Assembly (NCBI GenBank): GCA_025499625.1
Contig: JAFMVD010000014.1
Span: forward strand, 1 to 64,000
Source: Carboxylicivirga fragile
Lineage (GTDB): Bacteria > Bacteroidota > Bacteroidia > Bacteroidales > Marinilabiliaceae
DNA: 64,000 nt
Reading direction: 5' to 3'
Part shown: positions 1 through 8,708 of the stretch, piece by piece
Layout of the letters: the number at the start of each line of letters is the position of its first letter
How positions within the stretch are numbered: the stretch's first letter is position 1
Notes under the pieces: generated by a model
What the model saw: the letters and a program-made list of their open reading frames with translations, nothing else
Database searches by the model: none
What the model was told of the DNA's origin: nothing
Position numbers and translations under genes: made by a program

Positions 1-132
1 ATTTTTGGTATCTACCTTGGTATTCGTATTCATTACAAAAGACTTCAGAAATCCTTTGTAAGATACTGAATGCCAAGGTTTTAAGCAAGAAAACACACAT
101 CTTATTTAGTTGACTGCCAATTATTTACAGTT

Positions 133-816
133 TTGTCATGTACTAAAAACAGACTTATTAAAAACTGTGAGCCAAACCTTTTTATTGCGGCTAACAACGA
201 CCTGATTGGGCAACACATGACAAGAGAAGTTTTAAAGAAAACACAAACTGGAAATGTAGTGATATTAGCCGGTGATAAATACGACAGAAATGCCGTTGAA
301 TTACAGGATGCCATTGACAAAGAAATAGCTCCCTTGGTTGAAAGCGGCCAACTTAAAGTACTCTATAAAACATTCATAGAAGAGTGGAGCGACCATAATG
401 CCACCTATGAATTTGAACAATTCCTATCCTTAAGCGGTGAAAAACCTGATATCGTATTTGCTGGATACGACGGCATAGCTGAATCTGTTATACATATGCT
501 CGAACGCAACAATTTAATGGAAAATGTTTATATAACAGGGCAGGACGCTGAACTGAGAGCAATAAAAAACATTATTGATGGGAAACAAGTAATGACGGTG
601 TTTCACCCACTAAAGGAAATTGCTTATCAAGTTGCAGAACTAGCTGTTAACCTTGGCAACGATAAAATGCCTGAAAAATCAGAATTATCCTATATAAATA
701 ATGGCCTTATTGATGTACCAACCATTAAAATGAATTCCAAAGCTGTTACAATCGAAAACATTGATGAAGTATTGATAAAGAGTGGTACGTATACCAAAGA
801 AGAAGTTTACAATTAA
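133..816 (+). pseudogene. 5'-truncated sugar-binding protein copy (XylF/Peripla_BP_4-like)
   Basis: The 227-residue frame matches the C-terminal two thirds of the complete protein encoded at 1083-2078; shared stretches include KKTQTGNVVIL, FEQFLSL and DEVLI. Similarity begins abruptly at NRLIKN (about base 150). Upstream, the frame runs back to a stop at 82-84 with unrelated residues, and bases 1-130 do not encode the missing signal peptide, lipobox and first sugar-binding lobe. The only early start is a TTG at 133. Without its N-terminal lobe and export signal the product could not bind sugar or reach the periplasm, so I call it a decayed paralogue from a tandem duplication. The rest of the frame is intact, so the truncation looks recent. 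Alternatively a rearranged 5' part lies left of the window. Confidence 0.75.
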
Positions 817-858
817 AATAACCTCTAGATACGAACGAACTATAAAATAACGTTTTTA

Positions 859-884
859 AACAAATGCTCTTCGGAGCATTTGTT
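859..884 (+). terminator. Hairpin with TTCG tetraloop after the truncated gene
   Basis: A perfect 11-bp stem (859-869 with 874-884) is closed by a TTCG loop. The downstream T tract is weak (GTTGTTACA), so it may act as a terminator or as a 3'-end stabiliser. It separates the two sugar-binding protein copies. Confidence 0.65.
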
Positions 885-966
885 GTTACATAAGACTCTT
901 TTCATGTGTCTAAAATTTATTTCTTAATGGTCACATGGAACTCGCCAACTTAGTCATTCTCCTGTG

Positions 967-983
967 TGAGATAACTTATCTCA
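967..983. promoter_or_regulatory. Palindrome TGAGATAA-C-TTATCTCA, candidate operator
   Basis: This is a perfect 8-bp inverted repeat around one central base, 100 bp upstream of the complete sugar-binding lipoprotein gene. The odd-length, compact symmetry looks more like a dimeric repressor site than a transcription terminator. The cognate regulator is not identifiable here. Confidence 0.4.
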
Positions 984-1082
984 TGGCTCGTTTCATGTAG
1001 CAAACTAAAAAACAAATATTTTTTGGAGATACTATCACCAAAAACACTATTTTAGCCACAGCTAACAATTACTAAATCCATT

Positions 1083-2078
1083 ATGAGAGTCCTCCTTACT
1101 ATTGTTGTTATGGCAATGCTTATGCTTGGCTGTAGCAAAAAAGAAAACCTACAGTTTGGTTTCCTATTTTCAACAAAAGCCACTGCACGCTACATTAAAG
1201 AAGCTAATTATTTTAAAGAAAGAGCGGAACAACTTGGTGTCAAAGTAATAATTGATGATGGAGAAGGCGACGAAAACCTGCAATACACCAAAGCCATTGA
1301 AATGTTTGATCAAGGCATTGACGCGCTTGTAATAATTGCAATTAACACCAACACAGCAGCCGCTATCATTCGCGAAGCACATTCACGAGGGGTGAAGGTA
1401 ATCGCCTATAATCGAATGATAAAAAATAGCGAACCTGATTTCTACATATCAGGAAATAATGAATCGCTTGGTAAATTAATGGTTGATGCCGTTTTGAAAA
1501 AAACTCAAACTGGAAATGTGGTTATTTTGGGTGGTGATAAATACGATAAAAATGCGGTTGAACTTCAAGCATCCATTGATAATGCCATTGCACCTTTAGT
1601 TAAGTCTGGAGATCTTAAAATTCTTTATAAAACACATATTGAAGAATGGAATGACATAAATGCAGAATACGAATTCGAGCAATTTTTATCACTTAACGGA
1701 ACCAAACCTGATATTATTTTTGCCGGTTATGACGGTATAGCTGATGCCGCCATACGCGTTCTTGATAAACATGAGCTAATGAGCGATGTTTATATCACAG
1801 GTCAGGATGCAGAAGTTAGAGGTGTAAAAAACATTATTGCCGGCAAGCAATTGATGACCGCTTTTCATCCCTTAAAAGAAACGGCGTATAAAGCAGCTGA
1901 AATTACATTTGAACTGGCAAATGGTCGTTTGCCAGCAAAAAATGAATTTGTATACATCAACAATGGCTTTGCAGATATTCCAAGTATTAAAATTGATTCG
2001 AAAACCGTTACTAAGAACAATATTGACGAAGTATTAATTCAAAGTGACTTCTACACAAGAGAAGAGCTTTACGATTAA
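1083..2078 (+). CDS. Sugar ABC transporter substrate-binding lipoprotein, XylF-like
   Basis: 331 residues. A short N-terminal hydrophobic segment ends in a lipobox (LMLGC, Cys17), so the protein should be a lipoprotein. The rest is a type I periplasmic-binding fold (Peripla_BP_4): lobe 1 shows ALVIIAINTNTAAAII and VKVIAYNRMI, lobe 2 shows PDIIFAGYDGIADAAI and DVYITGQDAE, as in D-xylose/ribose binding proteins. Family members deliver a pentose or related sugar to an ABC permease. No permease or ATPase gene is adjacent, so transporter partners lie elsewhere, or the protein is a sensor component. The ATG at 1083 is chosen because it supplies the signal peptide. The truncated paralogue upstream indicates a past tandem duplication. 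Confidence 0.85.
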   Translation: MRVLLTIVVMAMLMLGCSKKENLQFGFLFSTKATARYIKEANYFKERAEQLGVKVIIDDGEGDENLQYTKAIEMFDQGIDALVIIAINTNTAAAIIREAHSRGVKVIAYNRMIKNSEPDFYISGNNESLGKLMVDAVLKKTQTGNVVILGGDKYDKNAVELQASIDNAIAPLVKSGDLKILYKTHIEEWNDINAEYEFEQFLSLNGTKPDIIFAGYDGIADAAIRVLDKHELMSDVYITGQDAEVRGVKNIIAGKQLMTAFHPLKETAYKAAEITFELANGRLPAKNEFVYINNGFADIPSIKIDSKTVTKNNIDEVLIQSDFYTREELYD

Positions 2079-2083
2079 ATCTC

Positions 2084-3034
2084 TTAGTTTATCAGTTTTA
2101 GACGTTGCTTTACCTTACTATTGAAGTGGAGTTTGAAATTGCCAGGAACATAATTGTCCATTTGCATACAAACTTCGCTAGAGAACTCAATACCATAGGC
2201 GGCCAAATGCATCAAATCAGCATCTGATAAATCCAAAGTGGCCTTTTTGTTAATATTGAAATCCAAGATAGCTTTAATCATTCCGGCGTTAAAATTATCA
2301 CCGGCTCCTATTGTACTGATTGGATCAATTATAGGCACTTTAAAATGATGTGTATGATCTTTGGAGAAGGTATAAACCCCGTTTTTATTAGCTGTAACAA
2401 TAAGGTTTTTGCAAAAAGGTGCAACTTGAGAATATACATCCGAAGCATTTTTTAGGCCATAAATATTGTAGAAATCCTCATCACTACCACGGACAATATC
2501 TGCCAATAAAAAATTCTCTTCAATGGTTTTGATCAGATTGTTTCTATTCTCTAAATGATGACTTCGAAAGTTTGGATCGTAAATAATAATTGTGCCTTTC
2601 GATTTAGCATGATTTAAATAATCAAGCAAGCGTGGCCTAACAACAGGATTCAAACCAAAGAATGATCCGAATACAATTATATCATTTTTACAGAAATCGG
2701 GCATCTCACCTTCTAATCGTTGAGTCGGATAATCCTTAAAAAACTCATATTCGGCATCATTATCTTCGTTTAGAAAAGCAAGTGCCAAGGCAGATTTCCC
2801 TTCATCAAATCGACAAACATATTGCGTTGCTAATCTATTTTCACCAAGGAAATCCATAATTAGATTACCAACCTTATCATTTCCTATCTCTGAAATAAAA
2901 TAGGAAGGCACCTCCATCCTAGCCAAAGAAACCATTGTATTTAAAGCACTACCTCCAGCTTTTGATGCAAGTGGCTGATTGTTTTTAAAAATCACATCTA
3001 AGACTGTTTCTCCTACTCCAAAAACCCGACGCAT
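2084..3034 (-). CDS. PfkB-family carbohydrate kinase (fructokinase/ribokinase type)
   Basis: 316 residues from the ATG at 3034. Both PfkB signatures are present: an early glycine motif (SKAGGSALNTM) that contacts the sugar, and the C-terminal TIGAGDNFNAG motif with the catalytic Asp and anion hole. It should phosphorylate a sugar such as fructose with ATP; the exact sugar is not predictable. A longer frame starting at 3067 is rejected because it would run through a terminator hairpin (3056-3083) and adds no conserved residues before MRRVFGVGE. It is the last gene of a minus-strand sugar-phosphate group (5797 to 2084), but that hairpin lies between it and the gene upstream, so expression may be partly uncoupled. 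Confidence 0.88.
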   Translation of the reverse strand: MRRVFGVGETVLDVIFKNNQPLASKAGGSALNTMVSLARMEVPSYFISEIGNDKVGNLIMDFLGENRLATQYVCRFDEGKSALALAFLNEDNDAEYEFFKDYPTQRLEGEMPDFCKNDIIVFGSFFGLNPVVRPRLLDYLNHAKSKGTIIIYDPNFRSHHLENRNNLIKTIEENFLLADIVRGSDEDFYNIYGLKNASDVYSQVAPFCKNLIVTANKNGVYTFSKDHTHHFKVPIIDPISTIGAGDNFNAGMIKAILDFNINKKATLDLSDADLMHLAAYGIEFSSEVCMQMDNYVPGNFKLHFNSKVKQRLKLIN

Positions 3035-3055
3035 ACATTTATTTTTAGATAAAAA

Positions 3056-3083
3056 AAGCCATCCCACAAATGCAGGATGGCTT
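3056..3083 (-). terminator. Rho-independent terminator just upstream of the pfkB start
   Basis: A 9-bp stem (3056-3064 with 3075-3083) is followed on the minus strand by seven T residues (complement of 3051-3057). It lies 18 bp after the hydrolase stop codon and only about 20 bp before the kinase start, so it may end the upstream transcript or attenuate kinase expression. Confidence 0.75.
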
Positions 3084-3101
3084 AAAGTAAGTTATTTTCA
3101 G

Positions 3102-3644
3102 TTATTTCACCAATTTACTAATGGTTTTGAAAGCATCTGTTCCAGCATAACGGCATAATTCAAAAAGAATTGATTCGTAGGTAGAAACAATTACACCTTC
3201 CTGGCGCAAACGCTCCATGGCATTAGCTTTATTAGCCGGATTACGCGAGCCAACACAATCCTCAACTACAACTGGATTAAATCCTCTTTCCTTTAAATCA
3301 ATTGCCGTTTGTAAAACACAAATGTGTGATTCAATACCTGCAATTATCACAAATCGTTTAGTTGTTAACTCCAACGTCTCAGTGAACTTAGGTTCATCGC
3401 AACAACTAAAAGCCATTTTTTCAACATGAGGATCTTGTGCTATCAACTCTTCAACTGAAGGTATAGATGCTCCTAAACCTTTAACATATTGCTCCGTAAC
3501 CAACACTGGCACTTCCAAGGCCTTCAAACCACCAATCAAAATTCCAACATTTTTTTCTAATTCTTGATATCCATCAATATGAGGAAATAAACGTTCCTGA
3601 ATATCAACTATTAGAGCAACTGCATTTGACTTCTCCACTCTCAT
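3102..3644 (-). CDS. Isochorismatase-like cysteine hydrolase (YcaC type)
   Basis: 180 residues, the usual length of the isochorismatase-like family. The catalytic triad is visible: Asp14 (LIVDIQERL), Lys76 (VEKMAF) and Cys109 (ESHICVLQTA), the last in the family's nucleophile loop. These enzymes hydrolyse amide or ether bonds (nicotinamidase, YcaC-like hydrolases of unknown substrate). The gene ends a tight run with the phosphohexomutase, its start lying 2 bp after the mutase stop codon, so the two are surely co-transcribed. There is no obvious link to sugar metabolism beyond co-expression. The substrate remains unassigned. Confidence 0.85.
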   Translation of the reverse strand: MRVEKSNAVALIVDIQERLFPHIDGYQELEKNVGILIGGLKALEVPVLVTEQYVKGLGASIPSVEELIAQDPHVEKMAFSCCDEPKFTETLELTTKRFVIIAGIESHICVLQTAIDLKERGFNPVVVEDCVGSRNPANKANAMERLRQEGVIVSTYESILFELCRYAGTDAFKTISKLVK

Positions 3645-3646
3645 AA

Positions 3647-5176
3647 CTAATTATTTTGTAAAGCTTTTAAATTAAGGTATTCAAAATTATTAAAAAATTC
3701 CAATAGCTTTTCAGCGATTTTCGAAACGCCTCCTTCAAGGTCTGATTCAATATTTAATGGAATTACAGGGTCGTGTAGTGATAAACGTAATAAAAACCAT
3801 CCTTGCTCATTAGCCCCTTTACATGACACACGAACACCTTCGTAATTATTAGCGACCAGCTCCCAATTCGCTTGCGAAGCGGCATACATTCCCAATTCAC
3901 TAATCACTCTTTCTCCGTATGCTGCGAATTCGGCTTGCTCAATTAGCAATCGAAACTCCTTACTCTCTTTTGGGCGCGGCAGAGACTCAATCAAAGATGA
4001 CAAACTTTTGCCTTCTTTTTTTAGTTTCGCCATCTTAATCAAAATCTTGGTAACCAAATAAGCACCATCATCTAAGAAATAATTTTCCTTTAAGGCAGCA
4101 TGCCCTGATGTTTCGATAGCTAACCACGACTCTTCGCCTTGCTCATTAAGGCGAATTGACTCATTTATTACATTTTTATAACCACGCTTAAAACGATGAT
4201 GTTTTGCACCAATATGTTCATTAATAAACCAAGCTAATCCATCCGACGTGATCGAATCGGTTACCATGGTTGAATTTGGATGCTCCTCGTTGACAATAGC
4301 TGCCGAAAGCGCGATCAATTCATTTCTATTAATAGGATTTCCTTCCGCATCAACAATAGCCGCCCTATCAACATCGGTATCAAAGATAATACCCAGATCA
4401 GCTGAATTATTCTTGACAGCGGCACAGATAGAAGCCATTGCTCGCTCATCCTCAGGATTAGGAATATGATTTGGAAAACGCCCATCAGGATCAAGAAATT
4501 GACTACCTTCAATATTAGCCCCTAGTGCTTCCAAAACCTTATGCGCATAAAAACCACCAGCTCCATTACCAGCGTCTAACACAATTTTAGAACCACTCAA
4601 TGGTTTCTGGTAATTATCAGCATCATTTACTTCAGTCCTTATTTTATCGGCTAAAATATTGGAATAAGTACTAATGAAATCAACTTCGCTAAGCTCTCCT
4701 TCTTTGGAGTCAGATTGCTCATCAAAATCTCCGTTCTCAGCAATGTTTAATATCTCCGTTATATCTTGCTTCTCTAATCCTCCTTCTGAGGTAAAAAACT
4801 TTAAACCATTACGATTGTAAGGTAAATGACTTGCAGTTAGCATTACAGCACCATCAACCATAAAAGGTTCGGTTACAGTAACCATAAACATTGCAGGTGT
4901 GGAAGCCAAACCGCAATCATAAACATCAATCCCTTTGTTAATCAATGCTTCTGAAAAAGCTTTTTTCAAATCAGGACCTGACAATCTGGAATCCATTCCA
5001 ACAGCAATCTTTAGGCCTGTCGCTTTTTTCTTTTTCTTCTCCAACCATACACTAAATGCTTTTGCCAAATGGGCAACAACATCGCTCGTTAAATTCACAG
5101 GTTGGTTGGCAATACCAGTTAAGGCAACGCCACGTATATCAGAGCCATTTTGCAGGCTCTTCCAATTAAAACTCAT
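3647..5176 (-). CDS. Phosphomannomutase/phosphoglucomutase
   Basis: 509 residues with the four-domain alpha-D-phosphohexomutase layout. The active-site phosphoserine loop is TASHLPYNRNG (about residue 135), the metal loop is DTDVDRAA (three Asp ligands), the sugar-binding loop is ETSGHAALKENYFLDDGA, and the phosphate-binding domain is C-terminal (NYEGVRVSC). It interconverts hexose 1- and 6-phosphates for glycolysis and for nucleotide-sugar precursors of surface polysaccharide. The neighbouring upstream SIS isomerase and downstream hydrolase are on the same strand with gaps of 12 and 2 bp. Discrimination between mannose and glucose phosphates cannot be made from sequence alone. Confidence 0.9.
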   Translation of the reverse strand: MSFNWKSLQNGSDIRGVALTGIANQPVNLTSDVVAHLAKAFSVWLEKKKKKATGLKIAVGMDSRLSGPDLKKAFSEALINKGIDVYDCGLASTPAMFMVTVTEPFMVDGAVMLTASHLPYNRNGLKFFTSEGGLEKQDITEILNIAENGDFDEQSDSKEGELSEVDFISTYSNILADKIRTEVNDADNYQKPLSGSKIVLDAGNGAGGFYAHKVLEALGANIEGSQFLDPDGRFPNHIPNPEDERAMASICAAVKNNSADLGIIFDTDVDRAAIVDAEGNPINRNELIALSAAIVNEEHPNSTMVTDSITSDGLAWFINEHIGAKHHRFKRGYKNVINESIRLNEQGEESWLAIETSGHAALKENYFLDDGAYLVTKILIKMAKLKKEGKSLSSLIESLPRPKESKEFRLLIEQAEFAAYGERVISELGMYAASQANWELVANNYEGVRVSCKGANEQGWFLLRLSLHDPVIPLNIESDLEGGVSKIAEKLLEFFNNFEYLNLKALQNN

Positions 5177-5188
5177 AAGTCTAGTATA

Positions 5189-5797
5189 TTATAATCCTGC
5201 TGCCTTACGCGATTTATGGCCTAAATAACCACCATGGTGACGTTTAGCATAATCGGCATTTGAGAAATTAATTTTTTTCATTAACAGTACAACCAACACA
5301 TCCCCAATTACAGTCATGGTTGTAGTAGATGTTGTAGGCGTTAAACCAAGGGTACAAACCTCCTTTGGATTCCCAGTACTAATGCACACATTCGCTTCTT
5401 TGGCCAATACTGATTCAGTATTACTTGTGATAACGATAATTGGAATACCTGGTCGTAAACCGCGAACAAGATCAATCAACTCTATAATTTCACGTGTCTT
5501 TCCAGAATTGGAAATCATTAATATGACATCATTTTCTTGCACAACACCAAGATCACCGTGCTGCGCTTCACTCGGATGAAGAAAGATAGATGCGGTACCC
5601 GTTGAGCTAAAAGTAGTTGCCATATTGACAGCTATTTGACCAGCTTTACCCATTCCCGTAGTCACTAATTTTCCACCTTTCTGGTGAACCTGCTCTTCAA
5701 TAATATCAACCGCTTTGATAAAATCATCAGTAGCCGGAATATTCTGTACTGCTTGTGCTTCATGCACTAGCAAGGATTTTACTTCATCTAAGTTCAT
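5189..5797 (-). CDS. SIS-domain sugar-phosphate isomerase (KpsF/GutQ or hexuloisomerase type)
   Basis: 202 residues forming a single SIS domain: phosphosugar loop TTGMGKAGQIA, STGTASIFLHPSEAQHGDLG, and the second loop ISNSGKTREI. The sequence is closest in motif to arabinose-5-phosphate isomerases (KdsD/GutQ), but the two C-terminal CBS domains of those enzymes (about 320 residues) are absent. It could make arabinose 5-phosphate for Kdo synthesis or act as a 6-phospho-3-hexuloisomerase-like enzyme. It is the first gene of the minus-strand operon, with a good promoter at 5821-5828. The CBS-less form is common in Bacteroidota, so this is probably not a truncation. Confidence 0.85.
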   Translation of the reverse strand: MNLDEVKSLLVHEAQAVQNIPATDDFIKAVDIIEEQVHQKGGKLVTTGMGKAGQIAVNMATTFSSTGTASIFLHPSEAQHGDLGVVQENDVILMISNSGKTREIIELIDLVRGLRPGIPIIVITSNTESVLAKEANVCISTGNPKEVCTLGLTPTTSTTTMTVIGDVLVVLLMKKINFSNADYAKRHHGGYLGHKSRKAAGL

Positions 5798-5820
5798 AAA
5801 CTATGATTTAAATACGAGCA

Positions 5821-5828
5821 CAAATGTA
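5821..5828 (-). promoter_or_regulatory. Promoter -7 box TACATTTG for the SIS/mutase operon
   Basis: On the minus strand TACATTTG matches the Bacteroidota TAnnTTTG box exactly, with a TTG 21 bp further upstream. It sits 23 bp before the SIS gene start. Confidence 0.65.
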
Positions 5829-5861
5829 CCATTTTTGCAATCAAACTATCAATTTACAATC

Positions 5862-6815
5862 TTAATTAGTTTTAAAAGTTGCCCACACCTGAGCTAGCCA
5901 CAGGGCATACGATTCTGCATGGTTATGCTTTTTCAAACGACGAAATAAACGCTTTTTTTCGACCGAAATATTTAATGGATAATACCAGAACGAATTCAGA
6001 TAATTAAAGGCCTGATTCCAATTAATGCAATGTTCAACAACTAAGTCGTAATAATACTGATGAAACTGCTTGAACATATCGACTTGTTTATCGCTTACAA
6101 CCTCATTCAAATCATTTATTAAAAACGGATTAGTGAGCAATCCTCTGCCAATCATAAAGCTTTTCACATCAGGGTAACGTTCTCTCCATTGAAAATAATC
6201 ATCGTAAGAATTAATATCTCCATTGGCACACATCTGATGATCGGTGTTCTTGTAAAACCAATCGAAATGTTCGAAAGAAACAGTGCCACTGTACTTTTGA
6301 TTAACCAATCGTGGGTGAACAACTACCTCTTTAATGTCGTAATTATTCAAAACACTAAACACCCTCTTTCCCTCTTCAATGGTGCTTATTCCCGAACGCA
6401 TTTTAATACTTAGAGCAATCGGAAGTTCAACATTAAAAAATGCATTGAGCAAGGCATCAATAACTTTATGATCCTTTAACATTCCACCACCCAAGCCACG
6501 CTTAACCAACATTGGGAATGGGCACCCCATGTTAAGGTTTATTTCATCAAATCCCAAGGCAATCATTCTTTCAGCATACATCAAAAGAAACTTTGGATCG
6601 GTAGTCACAAGTTGTGGAACTACGCTTATATCTTGAGTAAACTTTGGATTTAATTCATACTGAATCTGTTTTTCAAATGATGTTCCTTCCTCAATAAACG
6701 GCGTAAAATATTTAGAAATATTTCCATATACTTTTGAAAAAGCATAGCGATAAAAAGGATTGGTGTATCCTTGCAAAGGGGCCATGTAAAAGTTCGACTG
6801 CGTTGCTGCTGACAT
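5862..6815 (-). CDS. dus: tRNA-dihydrouridine synthase
   Basis: 317 residues with a TIM-barrel flavoenzyme fold: FMN-binding start MAPLQGYTNPFYR, catalytic-cysteine motif INLNMGCP, GGGML loop, KMRSG, and the phosphate-binding segment MIGRGLLTNPFL. It reduces uridine to dihydrouridine in the D loop of tRNA. The catalytic Cys is present in NMGCP. It is monocistronic, divergent from the DeoR regulator gene, with its own promoter at 6839-6846. Which of the DusA/B/C specificities applies cannot be told, and phylum members differ from enterobacterial classes. Confidence 0.9.
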   Translation of the reverse strand: MSAATQSNFYMAPLQGYTNPFYRYAFSKVYGNISKYFTPFIEEGTSFEKQIQYELNPKFTQDISVVPQLVTTDPKFLLMYAERMIALGFDEINLNMGCPFPMLVKRGLGGGMLKDHKVIDALLNAFFNVELPIALSIKMRSGISTIEEGKRVFSVLNNYDIKEVVVHPRLVNQKYSGTVSFEHFDWFYKNTDHQMCANGDINSYDDYFQWRERYPDVKSFMIGRGLLTNPFLINDLNEVVSDKQVDMFKQFHQYYYDLVVEHCINWNQAFNYLNSFWYYPLNISVEKKRLFRRLKKHNHAESYALWLAQVWATFKTN

Positions 6816-6838
6816 TTTTAACAGTAAAAATTTTTAGC

Positions 6839-6846
6839 CAAAGGTA
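6839..6846 (-). promoter_or_regulatory. Promoter -7 box TACCTTTG for dus
   Basis: A minus-strand exact match to TAnnTTTG, 23 bp before the dus start codon. No clear -33 TTG is seen at the usual distance. Confidence 0.55.
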
Positions 6847-6964
6847 ACATCATATTTAATGAATCAGATCCGTACCTTACAATTAAAAGCTATACATGCA
6901 CGCTATAAATTCTATTTTTTACTTAATTTGTACGCCTATTGGCACTTCAATAATATAGACACTT

Positions 6965-7747
6965 ATGAGCAATCTTGATCCAGAAACAACAGTTGGACGC
7001 AGAGGACTTATCCTTAAAACTCTTGAAACAAAGGGGCAAGTTAACGTACATGAACTTAGTGAGCAATTTAAGGTTAGTGAAGTTACCATACGAAATGACC
7101 TTACTCAACTTGAACACAAAAACCTGCTTATTCGAGCCAGAGGTGGAGCCATCAAGACAGACAAGGTAACTTTAGAAATGAAACTCTCTGAAAAGAGAGT
7201 GAAAAATGCACGCGAAAAAGAAGCCATCGGTCGAAAGGCTGCCAAACTCATTGAAGAAGGTGACACAATAGTTCTGGATTCAGGAACAACAACAAAAGAG
7301 GTTGCCAACCATCTAAGTCGATTCAAGAACCTCACTGTTATAACCAACGCCTTACATATAGCGGGGCCATTAGCCGAATTAGAACAGATAAATGTAATTA
7401 TGCCTGGCGGCACAATGCGTAAGAAATCCTTTTCGCTCGTTGGCTCCATTGCTCAGAATAACTTTAAGAAGTTTTTTAGCGATAAATTATTTATTGGTGC
7501 TGATGGAATTGACGTCAATCTAGGATTTAGCACACCCCACATTGAAGAAGCAGCTCTGAACAGAACAATGTTGCGCATGGCAAAAAAAGTAATTTTAGTG
7601 GTTGACTCCAGTAAATTCAAGCGCAGAAGCCTGGCTGTAATTGGCCAATTAACTGATATTGATGTAATAGTTACAGACAGAGGGCTTGGTGAAGATGATC
7701 ATGCTAAACTAATTAATGCGGGTATCGAAGTCATTATTGCTGACTAA
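6965..7747 (+). CDS. DeoR/GlpR-family transcriptional regulator
   Basis: 260 residues. The N-terminal winged helix-turn-helix (residues about 10-65) carries the DeoR signature VHELSEQFKVSEVTIRNDL and the ARGGA wing. The C-terminal DeoRC sensor domain has the sugar-phosphate loop LDSGTTTKEVA and later IGADGID and VVDSSKF. Family members repress sugar catabolic operons and respond to phosphorylated sugars. It lies near, but divergent from, the 2-6 kb sugar-phosphate genes, so regulation of that group is plausible but is inference. The start ATG at 6965 gives the normal family N-terminus. Confidence 0.9.
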   Translation: MSNLDPETTVGRRGLILKTLETKGQVNVHELSEQFKVSEVTIRNDLTQLEHKNLLIRARGGAIKTDKVTLEMKLSEKRVKNAREKEAIGRKAAKLIEEGDTIVLDSGTTTKEVANHLSRFKNLTVITNALHIAGPLAELEQINVIMPGGTMRKKSFSLVGSIAQNNFKKFFSDKLFIGADGIDVNLGFSTPHIEEAALNRTMLRMAKKVILVVDSSKFKRRSLAVIGQLTDIDVIVTDRGLGEDDHAKLINAGIEVIIAD

Positions 7748-7830
7748 AATAAGTGGAATCCTTATGAAATCTGAGTTTATTGAACTTATAAACCATAAGT
7801 TTGTTGTAAAATACAATAAACCAGAAACAC

Positions 7831-8601
7831 ATGTTCATAGTAATTTCACCAGCAAAATCTCTTGATTTTGAGTCTGCGGTACCACAAACTCAAAATTCTT
7901 CCATAAGGTTTCCGAAGGAAGCCCATACTCTTGTACAAAAATTAAAAAAGTTCAAACCAGATGACTTGGGTCAACTTATGAATATAAGCACTCAATTGAC
8001 TCAATTAAACCATCATCGCTTTCAAATTTGGCAGCATCCTTTTGTTGATGAAGAAATTAGAGCCGCTTTGTTTGCCTTTAAAGGTGAGGTATACACAGGT
8101 ATTGATGCCTACCACTTAAGTAGTGATGCAATTGATTATGCTGATAATCATCTGCGCATACTGTCGGGTTTATATGGCTTACTTCGCCCCTTGGACGCCA
8201 TCATGCCCTACCGCCTTGAGATGGGTACTAAATTGTCAGTTCGCACCAAGAAAAACCTATATGAATTTTGGGGCGATAAAATAACCAAGCTGCTTTTGGA
8301 TGATATGAATGCTTCCGATGAAGAGGTGCTTATCAATTTGGCCTCAAACGAATATTTCAAATCAATCAACAAAAAGAAGTTCGACAAAAGAATTGTAACA
8401 CCTGTCTTTAAAGATCAAAAAAATGGCGAATACAAGGTCATCAGTTTTTTTGCTAAAAAAGCTCGTGGCCAGATGACTCGATTTATCATAGAGAACAAAA
8501 TAGAGCATCCCGATGATCTTAGGGCATTTGCTATTGATGGTTATTACTATCATCAAGAATTATCAAAACCCGATACGCCAACATTTGTTAGAGAACATTA
8601 A
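7831..8601 (+). CDS. yaaA: YaaA-family peroxide stress protein
   Basis: 256 residues, full family length. The N-terminus MFIVISPAKSLDF and internal YTGIDAYHLS, LSGLYGLLRPLDAIMPYRLEMG and NLASNEYFKSI are diagnostic of YaaA (UPF0246/DUF328). In E. coli the protein lowers intracellular free iron under hydrogen peroxide stress and binds DNA. The gene is co-directional with the DeoR regulator, 83 bp downstream of it; no terminator is obvious between them. The peroxiredoxin gene in this window is 30 kb away, so no stress cluster is formed. Confidence 0.9.
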   Translation: MFIVISPAKSLDFESAVPQTQNSSIRFPKEAHTLVQKLKKFKPDDLGQLMNISTQLTQLNHHRFQIWQHPFVDEEIRAALFAFKGEVYTGIDAYHLSSDAIDYADNHLRILSGLYGLLRPLDAIMPYRLEMGTKLSVRTKKNLYEFWGDKITKLLLDDMNASDEEVLINLASNEYFKSINKKKFDKRIVTPVFKDQKNGEYKVISFFAKKARGQMTRFIIENKIEHPDDLRAFAIDGYYYHQELSKPDTPTFVREH

Positions 8602-8708
8602 ATAATACCTCATGATGCTATTTTGATATTGACCCGAAGCTTTTTTTTTGCTACCTTTTCAAAACGCATGGTGAACAAACGGAAGTAAATACTAAAACCA
8701 CACATCTT

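Noticed and set aside
3035-3067. Longer N-terminus of the PfkB kinase
   Set aside because: It would include part of a terminator hairpin and lacks family conservation.
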